From Isochrysis galbana (Eukaryota > Haptophyta > Isochrysidales > Isochrysidaceae): a stretch of DNA of 64,000 bases. Of this stretch, positions 1 through 11,233 are shown piece by piece (position 1 is the first letter of the stretch; the number at the start of each line of letters is the position of its first letter). Location: the NCBI GenBank assembly GCA_018136815.1, contig CM030933.1:744001-808000 (forward strand), written 5' to 3'. A program made the position numbers and the translations under genes. The notes under the pieces were generated by a model, which searched no databases, was not told where the DNA came from, and was given only the letters and a program-made list of their open reading frames with translations.

Positions 1-264
1 CCTCTCCCCTGCGCTGCCGCCACCCGCCACAGAGCCACTTGCGAAAAGCCCCCCCCCCCCCCTTTTAAGGTAAAACAAGGCCATGTTTATGTATTATGTT
101 TACGTCGAATTTTTTTTTGGAAACGTCGGTGGGGAAAGTGCCTTGGAACGTGCCTGTAGGTAGGGCGATTATACTATTATAATCATAGATGGGCTGCCAC
201 CGCGCCCCCAAACTTGCAGCCCACTTGCAGAATGGGCCCAAACTTGTGACGCATTCCAGCGGCC

Positions 265-309
265 CCGGGCGGCGGCGCGCGCTCCATGACCCTATCAGTT
301 TACTGATAG
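265..309 (+). repeat. 3' end of short retroelement with terminal hairpin (copy G)
   Basis: A GCGCGCGCTCCATGACC block is followed by the hairpin CTATCAGTTTACTGATAG at 292-309, with 7-bp arms and a TTTA loop. The same block followed by a hairpin with other arms occurs at 10205-10261 and 53118-53157. I read it as the 3' terminus of a SINE-like element. The 5' limit is not visible. Confidence 0.5.
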
Positions 310-339
310 TTGCTCCGGCTGGGGTTTATGATCTCCGGC

Positions 340-672
340 TGAGGCTCGTTTCTCCTGCTTCTATCTCTCCCTCGCTCGCCTCGCTGGCGCTGGGCCCTGG
401 GTGCGGGTGCCCTCCTAGCGGCTTTGGTGGGCTCTGTGGCTCAGTGGTGGTGGTGGTGGGTAATGCAATTACGATTGGAGGCCAAGCTGCAGGCGAATAC
501 GTGCGGCGCACGTCGCGCGCCCACTATGAGTCTGGGTTGTTCTGTTGAGTGCTCAGCCCCTGCCAGAAGGCAGGGGCTGAGGATGGTTGTGAAGGTCCAC
601 CCAGAGGGTGTCTACGATGGAGGGAGGGGGGCGCGAGGAACCCATTGACCCCTACTTATGAATAAAAGTAGG
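340..672 (+). repeat. SINE-like repeat, copy D, with terminal hairpin
   Basis: This copy contains the box CTCTCCCTCGCTCGCCTCGCTGG near 370-392, a perfect 11-bp hairpin at 554-579 (arms CAGCCCCTGCC / GGCAGGGGCTG), a G-rich stretch, then CCCATTGACC and a final hairpin with arms CCTACTT / AAGTAGG at 651-672. The same order of parts is found at 17494-17905 (reverse strand) and 40165-40586. Boundaries come from comparing copies. Confidence 0.55.
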
Positions 673-1841
673 CTAGCGATTTCACCCTTCTAAGAGAATC
701 ATGGGTGGTGTCTACGAATAGTGTTCTTGCAGAGCCCGAACTCTTTGACCTCAGATGGGCGATCGGCTCCGCAGGAGACAGGAGAGCGCGATAAGAGCTC
801 GATGCAGCCCCCGGCGGGCACCAAGGGTCGGTGGCTAGCAGAGCCCCCATTTTAACCACTGTGTGTAAACTTAGTTGCGCATGTAATTAATGACTCGCAC
901 GTGCAAGCTTCTAGCACGTGCACGGATATCGTGCGTAATCATCTCCAACTTGCGCTCCCTCTGCTCTAGTGCTAGCACAACGCATGTTCGTCATACCCGA
1001 CCATGATAGAGCGCACAACTCGCCGGCAGCTCGTCAAGGGAGCCCGTGCTGCGTTGCGCCCAGCGAACGCGGAGATGAGCCTACTTGCATGCCAAGCTCT
1101 CCATTTGTGACTACTGCGTGCCCGCGTGAAAACAAAAACTGCGCCTGAAGTTACCACTGAACCCCTCGCCAAAATCAAACAAAGTAAGTCAAGCTCCCTC
1201 GGAGGCCAAAGTCCTCATAGGCGAGACGGACGTGGCTGCAGTCGGGCATAAAGCGCAGCATGTGAGCTGCCCGCAGCTATCAAGCGAGTGCTTGTTGCTC
1301 GAAGGATTACGACACAGCCCGTTGAGCAAGTTCTCCCATCCTCCAAAGACGCACAGTCATCACCCAGTTATGCCGACAGTCTACTAAAAGAGGCGCAAGG
1401 TGCAGCAAGTTCATGAAGGACCGCCCACTTCCACCTGCTCAGCATGCCGTCTCGAATGTCGTAGGGCGGTGAGCGTCAATATTGGGAGAGAAGGTGCGAC
1501 GTTGATCGGAGAGGAGTTGCTACACTCACGGACCGGCAGTCGACAAGGCTTTCAGGAGATAGACCGAGTGCCTTGCCTTCGATAGATAGTCCCATAGCTG
1601 AGGGTTGCGTGGGGGCACGTCTTTTCCACATGCGACATGTCTTGCGTGGGCGCGACGGCTTGCGCAAAGAAATTTGCGCAAAAGAGCACATCGTGCCACT
1701 ACAGGCACATTGTTGGCATTGAAGCATAACAAATTTCTCGTCCATGACTTCAAATGGCGATTGGGCCTGGAAGCCGGCTTCGTGCATTGCTGCGTGGATG
1801 ACAGCACTAACGATGGGCGAAATCCACATCGTGCAGCAACA
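673..1841. other. Intergenic stretch, no convincing gene
   Basis: Only short ORFs occur, on both strands, without recognisable domains. There is a small inverted repeat GCACGTGC...GCACGTGC at about 898-922. The right part lies just downstream of the metallo-beta-lactamase gene and may include its 3' UTR. Confidence 0.4.
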
Positions 1842-4800
1842 TCAGCACACGACGAGCGTATCCCTCATCCAAATGAAGGCGCCGGGATTGTTGTCCAAAA
1901 AATCCAGCAAGTCCTCCCCACCAATCCGGAAGATCGTGCCCTCAGACACAGCGTTGAGTGTGAGCTCGTGCTTCAGCCGGTTCTCTAGTGCATAGACATT
2001 TACAAGCAGAGCGCCTTCCCCAAAAGGTTCAAGATCCTCCTTGATGGCCCCCGGGACCGCGGCGAGCTCGCGGAAGGCAAGCTTGGCGTCCCCCACGAGC
2101 ACCACGTCAGACACCTCCTCTCCTTTCCGCCAAACAACTTCCCCTGCCCGCACGCGTTGTTCTTGCATCAAAGACTGAAGTTGTGTCACCTGCCGTGGAA
2201 TGTAGAGGGCGGGAATTTGTGAGTTCTGAATGGAAATGCGATGTTGGCAGCCCTCCAGTAAAAGTATGCAAATAGCCAGGTGGGGGTGTAGCCAATGGTC
2301 AAGGCTAGGCCACCATGTCGGACTTCGTTGATCGGGCGGAAGCGCACCTGTGACATAGAAAAAGTAGCGAAAACGGAGTTGGCGCCAATAGCCGCCCACG
2401 ACGCCGTGTAGCCCAGCCTAGCTCGCTGTTGGATCCGGCTCATGAGCAATGGCCGTCGGCGGAAAAGGTAGCGCACGTCCTCGCGCGCCATTTCCAGCAT
2501 CTCCACGCGCGTGGCCGCCACGGCGGTGCACGGCAACTTGGCGTCCGTTAGAAGCTCACCCTGTGTTGTGCAGGGCGGGGTAGGGTTAGAATGTGCGGGG
2601 CGGGGTAGGGTGGTTGAGCATAGCCATCTTGTCGACATTAGGCGGACTGTCATGAGTGGCGCCGATGGGATCTCAGCGGGCGTGAGTCGTGCCGATGAAA
2701 ATAGGGCTTGGGGGGCACACAGTCACGAACCTCCCCAAAATAGTCGCAGTATCGCAACTCACGCGTCGCCCCATCCCGCTCATAGTTGACCGTCCCTGAG
2801 CGGATAATACGCAAATAGGCGCCCTCCTCTCCCGATGAACATATGACCTCCTTGGCAGCATACGACCGTGTGGTGATGACAGAGAGCACATCGACCATCG
2901 ATGCCACATCGAACGAACGGAAAAGATCTGTCGCCATGAGGATCTGCACGATGCTGTTGGCCTCAGCATGGAGTGGAGGCTCTGCCTCGATTCGGATCGT
3001 ATGCTCGAAGCCCGGACGAACCTTCTCAAACCCCCCCTCTTCCGCCCGCGCGTCTGAGCAATGGATCACCTTGACCTTACTTCTTATCCGCTCGGGCAGC
3101 TGCTGGAGCGCCGACATCGGCGTGTGGATGGGCGGCACCCCGGCCTCGTGCATCAGCAGGTCCGATTCTTGGACCGAGCAGTCGTGCAGTAGCGAGAGCC
3201 GTCGTGCCTCGGAGATGATTCCCCGCTTCTCCAGCTCAATGAGCCCATCTGGGTCGTAAAATGTGTCGCCTGAATAGGTGATGGACTTGCCAGCCAGCTC
3301 AGCTCGGAAGCCAATGCATGGCAGCGCATGTAGGGAGTAGAAGAACTTGATCGATCCGCCCTGGAAGTGCACAGGCTCTGCGATCTTCACGGAGTGGAAG
3401 AGAAAGAGGCGCTGCAGGAAGTCAATCGGCATGTCCGAAATGAGGGCATATTTGCGGATGAAGGCTGCCATAATTGTGCGCGTGGTCATTACAGTGACAC
3501 GCTGCTCCAGCAGAATCTTTTGGAATGTTCCCGCGTCGTGATCAGCATGACAATGCGTGAGGATCACGTGTGTGATCTTGCGCGACGAGATGCCGTTGAG
3601 ACGCAGGTAGTGCGCCGAATGGGCGGGCGGATCAACGAGGATGCCGTGCCCCCGCATCCACAGCACAAAGCCGGCAGTGGTGCCGGTGGGGGTAAAGCCG
3701 TCGGCAGCGCCAAGGATTGTCACGCCGAACTCGGGCGTCTCGAAGTCATCCATCGACGAGATGGAGGCGAGAGAGCGCGAGGGCATCAGAATGTGCGGTG
3801 GGTCGGCGATAGCGGAGGCAAGCCAGTCGGGTACGCTAGCAACCAGCTCGCCATCCACAAGCACATCGTACACGTCGCCTCTGTCGTGGATGGAAACTGA
3901 GCCATCCTCGAACGCCATTGATGCCACCATCTGGCCCTCCAGTTCGGCAGATGGCTCGAACTTGACAAAGGCGAGGAGAGTGTCCGTCTCGATTTTGCGC
4001 CCATTTCGAGGCTCCTTGAAGTAGCCGATCTCGGCGTGCAGGTCGGGCCGCGCCTCGTATATGGACGGCTCAACGAATGGCGAGTACTCAGAGTCCTGGT
4101 ATAGTTCGTCTTCCACGGGACCCTCGATGGCCTCATCCATCACGGACCGGATCACGCTGGCTGCCTCAGCCGAGGAGACGACGGTCGTCCGAGAGCCTTT
4201 AATGAAGAAGTTGTAGTAGGCGGGAAACTCGAACTCGGCCGTGTTGGTTCCGAACTTGAGATTGAAGCGCTCTTTACCTACCACGTACATCTTGGGAACG
4301 TCAACGCCGAGCCGTAGGGTGTCCTTGATGGTTTCAGGTGGAATACCAAACTGAACCGGCCCATGGCGCGTCTTGACGTAGACGCCGCCGCGTGGAAGCA
4401 GCAGGACGTTCTCATTTTCGTGCATCACAGTGAGAGTGGCGGTCTGCCGCCGCGAGTTGTACTGAGCTCGCTTGCGCCCCCTCCGCACCATGGCAAGCAG
4501 CTGAGAAGGCGAGTTGGGCGACGCCTGCGTAATGCCTGTCCCGTTGCTCGTGTAGGAAGCGTGTGACAATCGAGGACCGAAGCTGGAAGTCGCCAGCCCG
4601 GAGGCGCGACGGTCGTAGGCCGCGCGCGAAGTTGACGAGGAAAAGCCGCGCGATTCGGGAATCGCGCGGATTGTGGGGAAGCGTATCGACGAGTTTGCTG
4701 GGGCGACACGGGAGAAGCGCGAGCGGTTCTGCGTAGGGGATCAAGGTGGTTAGGAGTGAGATCCATCAACATCAACGGCAATGGGCAGCAGGCGCGCGAG

Positions 4801-5346
4801 CCGGATATCTCGCACAGTACGTGTGTCCCATCACTGATGAGAGCAGAGTGCAAAGCCCGGGAAATGTCCCTGTGCCCTCTGTGAGCGCGCGCTCCCTCCC
4901 CGCCAGCCTTGAGCCCTTCCAGCATCCAATCTCCCTTCCCCCTCTCCGCAGACTGCAGCGCAGCGCCGAAGGTCAATGGTGACACAGACTTCAATGAGCC
5001 TCCAGCCGCGCTGTCCGCGCAAAGGTTTGAATGCCGTGCCATGCTACCCATAGTCCGTCCTCGGCAGGAGCGCGCGCACCGCTGGGACATCCACTTCCTC
5101 AGAGATGCTCGTATCCGCCAACTCAACTGCATTGTGTGCGCGGTTCAGCTGCTGCTGGATGAAGTGGCGCTCCTCATCGAGTTTCTCGAGCCGTTTGATG
5201 AGCTCGTCGGGATCATAAACGATCCCTTCGTGAAGACTCATGCTCATCCGCCCGCTCTGCTCGCCCATCTCACAGCGGCGCTTGGCCTCAAGCTGGCCCA
5301 GCCCTGAGCGCTCCGATTGCTCCTTAGTGGAAGCGGCACAGCCCAT
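1842..5346 (-). CDS. Metallo-beta-lactamase fold protein with two cyclic-nucleotide-binding domains
   Basis: Proposed model: complement(join(1842..2189,2348..2560,2731..4728,5080..5346)), all phase-0 GT-AG introns, about 941 aa. The protein starts MGCAAST, a classic N-myristoylation/palmitoylation signal suggesting membrane attachment. A short coiled coil (DPDELIKRLEKLDEERHFIQ) and a basic low-complexity linker follow. The large exon carries the metallo-beta-lactamase motif THCHADHD, the later SGDTF and HCSD metal ligands, and a long N-terminal region resembling phosphodiesterase-type MBL proteins. After it comes a cyclic-nucleotide fold (DLFRSFD...SGTV) that only becomes complete (DYFGE|GELLTDAKLPCTAV) when the 2561-2730 intron is removed. 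A second such fold lies in the last exon (VRAGEVVWRKGEEVSDVVLVGD). The family suggests a cNMP-regulated hydrolase or phosphodiesterase; the substrate is not visible. The start is chosen for the MGC motif. Confidence 0.82.
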
Positions 5347-6590
5347 CGGCAGGGAAGGGGTAGGGGAGGGGGAGACGCGGGGGAAGCGGCGCAGTGCTAA
5401 TGCGCGCCCTATCTCTGGCTCTCGCGCTCAGACCGCGCGTAACGCTCGCTCCGTAGGCTCAAGGGGGGCTCTCTGGGTGGGTTCAGCGGCCAGAGCAGGG
5501 CGCCTCCATTGCCCCGCTCTGCGCTGCCTGACAGGAACTCCTCTGGAGGGAAGAATGGATTTAGTGAAAGAAACCCGCAGGTTTCTTCAGTGAAACCAGC
5601 CGCCGTGGGAGACCCTAGCCGAATGACAGAAGAGAAGGAGCAACCCTCCTCAGCGGCCGCTCTCAGCCGTCTCTTCTCTCTCGAGCGTCCCTTCTTTCTG
5701 CTCCTCACCGACCGCCCTTGGCGGCTGCGCTCCTCTTTCTCGCCCTCTCCCCCCCTCCCCCCCCTTCCCCCCTGCCCCCTCCCCCCCTCTCCCCCCCCGC
5801 GCGCGTTGGCACTCAACGGACCCTCCCCCCCCGCCCCCCCCCCCCACACACACACACACGCCGGTCCCACCCTCCCCCCCCCCTCCCCCCCCCCCTCGCG
5901 CCAGCGCCGCCGGGGCCCACAAACCCCAAGAGGGGTAAGGGGGGGGGGGGGGGGGGGAAGGGCAGGAGAGGCGGCGCGTGGGGGGGGGGGGGGGGGGGGG
6001 GAGAGAGAGAGGGAGAGAGAGAGCTTGAGAGGGTGCCGTTCCCTCCTCCCGTCTCTCTTGCTGTGGGGTTGTGGGCAAGGAGCGCCGGGGGGGGGCCGCG
6101 GCCACAAGGGGGAGGACGAGCCACCACCCGCCTATTCTTAGACGCCCGTCTTTCGTCGTCCCTCGACGCCGAGGCCCAGCCGCGCCGACGGGGGCCACTG
6201 AGGCCTCTCTCGGAGGGCACGCGCCCGGGGGGGGCGGCACAGCGACGCCCGCCCCTTTTCATCCCCCATCCCTTGCGGAACTCGGGCTTGGTCAAAAACC
6301 GAAACCCGAGTTCGGGCAGAGTGCGGGGAATGCGTGCGTGTGCTACTCTAGTATACATGCGCCTAAAGTTATGATGGGCCGGCGGGCCCGGCCCCCCCCC
6401 GCGGTATCTGAGCACCGGCCTCCGGAATCCGGAGTACGGAATACAGAGATTAAACTTCAGTCCTCTATCAGTACGGATCCAGATTCTTGCGATGCTGACT
6501 GGGATTTGAATTCATACTCCCTCAACTATCAGTAAAACTGATTGGGATGGGGTCATGGTCATGGCGGGGGCTTCGGTCCGTGCCTAGATC
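5347..6590. other. Low-complexity G/C-tract region upstream of the MBL gene
   Basis: The stretch is dominated by poly-C and poly-G runs (for example around 5750-5900 and 5940-6000), GA-rich and CA-repeat microsatellites. The long ORFs on both strands here encode only proline/glycine/arginine-rich strings that mirror each other, so I do not call genes. It probably contains the promoter of the leftward gene at 5346. Confidence 0.6.
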
Positions 6591-6806
6591 CTAGATGAGA
6601 TCATCTACTAGATGTGAAAGACAGAAAGAGTGTTTTTTTTTGGAGGCCAAAAACAGTGTTTTTCACTGTTTTTCAAACGCCCTCCGTTTTTGCCACTGTT
6701 TTTTTAAGAGCGGGGCTGGGGCTGGGGGCGGCCCCCCAACCTCCATGGAGCAGTCGCTGTCGAAGCGGCCGCGCCCGCCATCAGAGGCCGAGCAGGGCGT
6801 GCCTGA

Positions 6807-6989
6807 ATGGGAAATACGGTGCTGGGGCCTGCAAATACAGCCAAATACATATGTATTTGGCCTCCGGCCAAACACATTTCAAATACATTCGAGGCCTACA
6901 ACCCAGGACGCGCTTCAAATACAGCCAAATACATAATATGTATTTGGCCTCTGGCCAAATACGGTAAATACACGTATTTCCCATCTAGG
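6807..6989. mobile_element. MITE with palindromic subterminal repeats (AAATAC type)
   Basis: Terminal inverted repeats ATGGGAAATAC / GTATTTCCCAT bound a roughly 180-bp element. Inside are two palindromes built from GCCAAATACAT and its complement: a perfect 22-bp one at 6840-6861 and a near-perfect one at 6924-6948. The outer edge on the right reads CCTAG when viewed from outside, as in related elements at 10661-10757 and 52214-52320. No coding capacity. Confidence 0.6.
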
Positions 6990-7032
6990 GGTGCGTGCGA
7001 CCCCCGTCGCGCCACACGGCCCGTGCGTGGCT

Positions 7033-7310
7033 CCGTGTCGCATCCGCGATCGACCTTTTTGTTTTAGAAGTTCTTTGCGTTTCTATGTCCCCTCCTTGCA
7101 GGCTAGCCACTAGTCACCGTCGCAGGGTCCTACATTCGCCCATTCGCCCTCTTTGCCCTCGCCTCCTTTGTCGCCTCCCTTGTCGCTTGCTTGCCCCTCA
7201 GCTTAGCGCGGCGGCCCCCGATTTCGTACGTCACACCCTACCACGTTCTCCCTTTTACAGGAGTTTTGCTCGGACAGTTGCGCTAGGTCAGGCGCTGACG
7301 CGACGCTAAT
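7033..7310 (+). repeat. Non-LTR retrotransposon 5' module, copy 1
   Basis: This begins TGTCGCATCCGCGATC, then CTTTTTGTTTTAGAAG, a CCTCCTTGCAGGCTAGCCAC block and CGCCCATTCGCCC. The same ordered sequence is found at 38034-38310 (+) and 60060-60345 (-), and the leading TGTCGCATYCGCGA box also at 7925, 9167 and 33783. In three loci it lies upstream of a short ORF with a proline/serine-rich start, so I interpret it as the 5' UTR of a LINE family. Confidence 0.6.
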
Positions 7311-7319
7311 CATCCACTT

Positions 7320-7960
7320 CCGGTCGACTTAGCGCTACGAACGTGAACGAGAACGGGCCTCCGCCAATGTCCGGAAGTCCTTCCCGAAGTTGAGGAGTTT
7401 GAGGGCCAGATGGTAGAACTCCCAACTCACTCTGTCAAACGCTTTCTCCCAGTCTAGGGCTAGATGCAGGCCCGGATCTCCGGTCTCGTCGAGATATGCT
7501 CTGGTAAGTTGGAGGAGGTGCGTGGCCTCGCTGATGAGCCTCCTTGCTTGGGACGAATCCTAGTTGGTTTTCCGATATAATCTTTCCTATTATTACTTTG
7601 CTGAGTCTGCTAGTTAGAATTTTGGCTAGTATTTTTATTTATAGTCACTGTGTAGCAGGGTGATAGGTCTATAGTTTCGTGGATCCCGCGCATCTCCTTT
7701 CTTATAGCTTATAGAGTAGTATTATGTCGCCTTCTCTCAGAGTAAACGCTAGGGTCCCCGTGACCAGCGCTTGGTTATAAAGTCTAGTTATTAGCAATGG
7801 CGCCGCTATCTTTTCGTGTGCTTTATACACTTCCGCCGGCAGTCCATCCGGGCCCGCACTTTTTCCCGGTGGTCGCTTCGCCTGCGACAGCTCCATGGGC
7901 CATGGGTGCCGGGGGGGCCCCGCGTGTCGCATTCGCGAGCCTCTAGCGACGTTGCCCATG
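7320..7960 (-). pseudogene. Non-LTR retrotransposon reverse transcriptase, degenerate
   Basis: On the minus strand the frames give, in order: GKSAGPDGLPAEVYK, LYNQALVTGTLAF, REGDIILLYK, then KGDARDPRNYRPITLL, an in-frame stop after SDYK, IKILAKILTSRLSKVI, ENQLGFVP, and in another frame THLLQLTRAYLDE and LALDWEKAFDRVSWEF. This is the standard L1/Tx1-type RT core (PDG, RPI(T/S)LL, GF(V/I)P, and the catalytic-region aspartate in DWEKAFDRV). At least one stop and one frameshift break it, so it is a dead fragment. The thumb and endonuclease are absent. Confidence 0.85.
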
Positions 7961-7984
7961 ACCGCTTGTTGCCTCTGTAATGTG

Positions 7985-8130
7985 GCGCTTTGATTTTTTC
8001 TTTCACGTTAACACCCGTAACGAAACACATACAAGCATTTCACGACGGCTCAGTCACACTGAATTCACTCACAACGTTAACGTTAAAACCCGTAACGAAT
8101 ACAAGCATTTCACGACGGCTCAGTCACACA
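7985..8130. repeat. Direct repeat pair, about 46 bp
   Basis: CCCGTAACGAA followed by ATACAAGCATTTCACGACGG and CTCAGTCACAC occurs twice, about 75 bp apart, separated by AACGTTAACGTTAAAA. A local duplication of unknown origin next to the RT fragment; no coding signal. Confidence 0.6.
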
Positions 8131-8325
8131 TTGGAAGGAGGGGGCCTGACACCGACGCCCCTGTCCACCTTGGACGACGGAACGAAAAGGTTGGGGCGCA
8201 CACACCTCTCGATTGTGCAGCGACCGAGTCGAGCTCCAATGGCTTGAGCTCGACGAGTGAGCGCGCATACATACGCGCCGCGCGCATGACACCTCCCCCC
8301 CCCCCAGCTCTCAGCAACTCGATCG

Positions 8326-8916
8326 TTGTTGCGTCGAGCGGTCGCGCGGTCGGGCGCACTCTGGGGGCGAGGGGTATCCCACATATCGTGTACCGTCGTG
8401 GATAACTCCGCGTCGACGCATTTGTTCTTCCGCAAATCGGTTGAGCAGGTGAACACGCGTGCGTTTCCAAATAAAACCGCTCTCACCTTTGAGATGCAAA
8501 GTCGTGGCACGCTGGAGTTCGGCAGAAGCATTGTCTCGCATTTGGAAGGGCACTGGAGCGGGAAGCACCCACTCCGCTTCCTGCTTCTCTCCGAAGCAGC
8601 ACAAGCCGTTCGCCGCCCGTTATCAACGACGCGCTCTTCGCCGGCCGCTGTGCTGCCCGAACACTTTGATGCACTATGTGAAGAACTATCCGATATCCAT
8701 GAAGCCGTTATGAGCGACGCCGCCTCCGGAATCCCTCCGCCTCGAGTCTTGGTGGTGGGCGAGGTGAGCGGCGTCGTCTCATCGATGTTTTTACTCGCTG
8801 GGGCACAAGTCGCCACTTGTGACCTCTACCCATCCGAAATTGATTACGTATCTCCGCTATTCTGTGCCAAATGGCCCAGAACTCGCGTAACTGTTCGAAT
8901 CCCCGATAGCCGATAG
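8326..8916 (+). pseudogene. Fragment with a methyltransferase-like Rossmann motif, probably from a mobile element
   Basis: One open frame without a good ATG contains PRVLVVGEVSGVVSSMFL and GAQVATCDLYPSE. This resembles motif I plus the acidic end of strand 2 of class I SAM-dependent methyltransferases, of the type sometimes carried by retroelements. The frame ends abruptly after this motif and the catalytic part is absent. Upstream sequence in the same frame is unrecognised. It sits among LINE debris, so an element origin is likelier than a host gene. DIRS-like origin is possible but not shown. Confidence 0.4.
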
Positions 8917-8929
8917 AAATAGAAAAGGC

Positions 8930-9986
8930 CACGCCTACGATGTCCGATGTGCTATGAAATATTGCTCGATCTTCGATTGTTGCTCTGAGGAAACGCTACC
9001 GATTGGACGCTTGCTCTCCGCCACCGTCACCGCTGTCGCTTTGTCGCCATGTGGCACGCAAAGGTGAGGAACCGCAACGCCCCACTTCTCTCGATGATAG
9101 GGTTATCGAACGTACCGTCCGTCCGACCGCTCAACATCAGGGGATGTTTCGATCTTAGTCGGGGGGTGTCGCATTCGCGAGCCTCTGCAGGCTATTTCGC
9201 TATTTTCCGCTCTACCGTTATAACCGCGATGGTAAATCATCAATCTTCGTTCTCATGTCTATCTATACGTCTACGACGTCTCCACGCTTCTATCAATCAC
9301 TACACTTCATTCAATGTTGGTCTACCATTATATCCACGTGGCCAAGCAGCTTCTACAGGCTTCTTTCTACTCGGAATATGAATATGCTCTAGCTCTGGAC
9401 TGATCACCCAGGCATGGAGATCAAGGGAGTAGTAAGCACGTGTCGATGAAGACCAAGGAAGTAGCGAGCATCTTGCTTGCTAAAGTACACCCTCAAGAAC
9501 CTCAAGCATCTAAGACTCTGTAAGTCTAACACCTCTGTAAGCTTCTAGACTTTTTAAGTCTACCAGCTACTCCATGGCTAAGCTACGAAAAGCTATAGGT
9601 AAAGTGCACGCCGCTGTGCTCGCGTTGAGACGCTATTCGCCGATGAATCTTGTAGGATCTTCACTAAGCATGGATGAATCCCTTTCGCGCCTTTTCTGTG
9701 TGCAATCCTTCTCTAGGACGACGAGACGACGAGTTCTCTTCTGGCCAATTGGTTCCTTCTTTGCTCTCTCTGTTCACCCACCGTGGCTTTCGCTCCCGTG
9801 TTTATTACGTGTTGCCCTTGTTTATGTTAGAAAGTGGTGTGGCGTGTCTTCGTACGCACCCAGCAGCCGTCGCAGCGCTCTGCGATCGAAGCCGTACCGT
9901 GACCCCTCGTACCCTTGAGCCCCTACTGCCTTGTGTGTGGTCTCTCGCTAGAAATCACCCACTAGAGATTGATTCAATCTGTTCCT
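8930..9986. other. Repeat-derived stretch without a clear gene
   Basis: Contains one TGTCGCATTCGCGA box (9167-9180) and the following approximately 800 bp leading to the short ORF at 9987. Small hairpins such as GACTTTTTAAGTC lie near 9549. ORFs present are short and unrecognised; the region is best read as the 5' part of a retroelement copy. Confidence 0.4.
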
Positions 9987-10265
9987 ATGGACCCATCACC
10001 ACCCTCTGCACCGCAAAATTCGCCCTCGCCGCCGCGCGCGGACCCCGTCACCACTGCACCCGTGCCCAAGCCTTCCCAAGTATCTTCACCCGCTACCCAA
10101 GTCGATAGGCCGCCTACGGACGCGTGGGTTGCCAAGGATGGAGTCTCAGGAGCCTTACCCGGATCCTGGGAACAGTCCATCTCCACACCGCGGCGGGGGA
10201 CCCGAAGGAGAGGTGGGGAGCGGCGGCGCGCTCCATGGCGACCAACTATAAAGTTAGTTGGCTGA
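9987..10265 (+). mobile_element. Short retroelement: LINE-type ORF start ending in a terminal hairpin (copy E)
   Basis: ATG at 9987 opens a proline/serine-rich ORF (MDPSPPSAPQNSPSPPRADP). Its style matches the ORF starts at 33969, 52427 and 59649, all near the same retroelement modules. After about 200 bp the sequence runs into a G-rich block, GCGCGCTCCATGGCGA, and a hairpin with arms CCAACTA / TAGTTGG at 10242-10261. I interpret it as a 5'-to-3' collapsed, SINE-like derivative of a LINE. No RT is present between them. Confidence 0.5.
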
Positions 10266-10344
10266 GGGTATAAAAGAACAAAGCTGCGTCAAAGTGACGA
10301 AGATACCACATAGTCTCCCGTCCCCTGCTCTCGAACTCCTGGCT

Positions 10345-10520
10345 GAAGCTGAAGCAGCGCGCACGGCCTCCCCGAAACCACTGTCTCCGCTAAGAGGGAA
10401 CTGGGGAAAGGGAAAGGGGTTGATGGTGGTTAAGCAGGTTGGGTAGTAGGGAGGTCCATATAAGCACGCTGCCTCATGCCTCACACGTAGCGGTAGCGGA
10501 GAGTTTTTAAAACGATTTTT
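10345..10520 (+). repeat. SINE-like repeat with T-rich tail, copy S1
   Basis: Aligns by eye with 17166-17345: GAAGCAGCGCGC, CGGCCTCCCCG, GGGAACTGG, GGTTGGGTAGTAGGGAGGT, AAGC-GCTGCCTCA and a tail TTTTTAAAACGATTTTTG. Weaker members are at 48000-48135, 57555-57725 and 60737-60925. The T-run end would fit RNA polymerase III termination, but I could not place convincing A and B boxes. Confidence 0.5.
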
Positions 10521-10660
10521 GTATATATATCTACTACTATATATCTACTAGTAGCTCATAATAGATCCTAATAGCTAATACTACTAGCTAATACTAATAG
10601 ATTAGTGTATAATTAGCTAATATGTAGTAGTATATATAGGTAGCCCCACCGCCCTTCCCG

Positions 10661-10757
10661 TATCTAGGACCGTATCCAGCCGTATCTGAGGATTCAGCCA
10701 GGTACAGTCGTCATTCCCCGTATCTGGAGGGTCGTTGGGCCGTATCTCCCATCTAGG
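10661..10757 (-). mobile_element. MITE-like element (GATACGG type)
   Basis: Read from the right on the minus strand it starts CCTAGATGGGAGATACGG, and GATACGG or close variants recur at short spacing inside. It shares the CCTAGATGGGA(A/G)A end with the elements at 6807-6989 and 52214-52320 but carries a different internal word. Left end uncertain. Confidence 0.45.
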
Positions 10758-10779
10758 TCTAGGTAGTGGACATGGCTAC

Positions 10780-11233
10780 GTAGACAGGTCCTGGTCCAAC
10801 AAACATATAAGCATGGGAATGGCTAGCGCCTCCACGATCGGGGACACAGGCAAACAGGGGGCGGGCGTCCGCCCTCCCGTCGCCTGGGTGTGATGCGCCG
10901 GCCCGATCGCCACAAGAGCACGTGACGGAGCCGACGGCGCGGCGGGGGATGTCCTCGTGGAGGCGTAGCCTAAATAGATGAAAAGGAGCGGAGATACAAC
11001 GAGGTGATGCTGGATATAAGGGCTGTGCATCACGCGCAGTTGAAGTCATGAAGGGGACACCGACAAAAATCTTGCGGGAAAAGAGCCGAGATGATGGTGC
11101 TCAACACCGAGTCCTTCATCTTGATTTGGGCTTCTCGGGTGAGGGTTGTTGCGGGGCCACGGCGATCAGGCGTAGAGAAGCGTGCGAGGCGGCCGGATGA
11201 TGGCTGAGACCCGGTTTCACTCACTGGTTAAGA
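10780..11233. other. Intergenic, downstream of the TIR-like gene
   Basis: No conserved ORF or repeat recognised; it probably includes the 3' UTR of the leftward gene that ends at 11234. Confidence 0.4.

Noticed and set aside
4820-4880. CTGATGAG followed by GGGAAAT as a hammerhead ribozyme
   Set aside because: The required stems I-III do not form around the core, and the site lies in an intron of a convincing gene.
5409-6415. Long overlapping ORFs on both strands (200 aa or more)
   Set aside because: They translate poly-G/poly-C and GA/CT microsatellites into Pro/Gly/Arg strings on all frames; no conserved motif.
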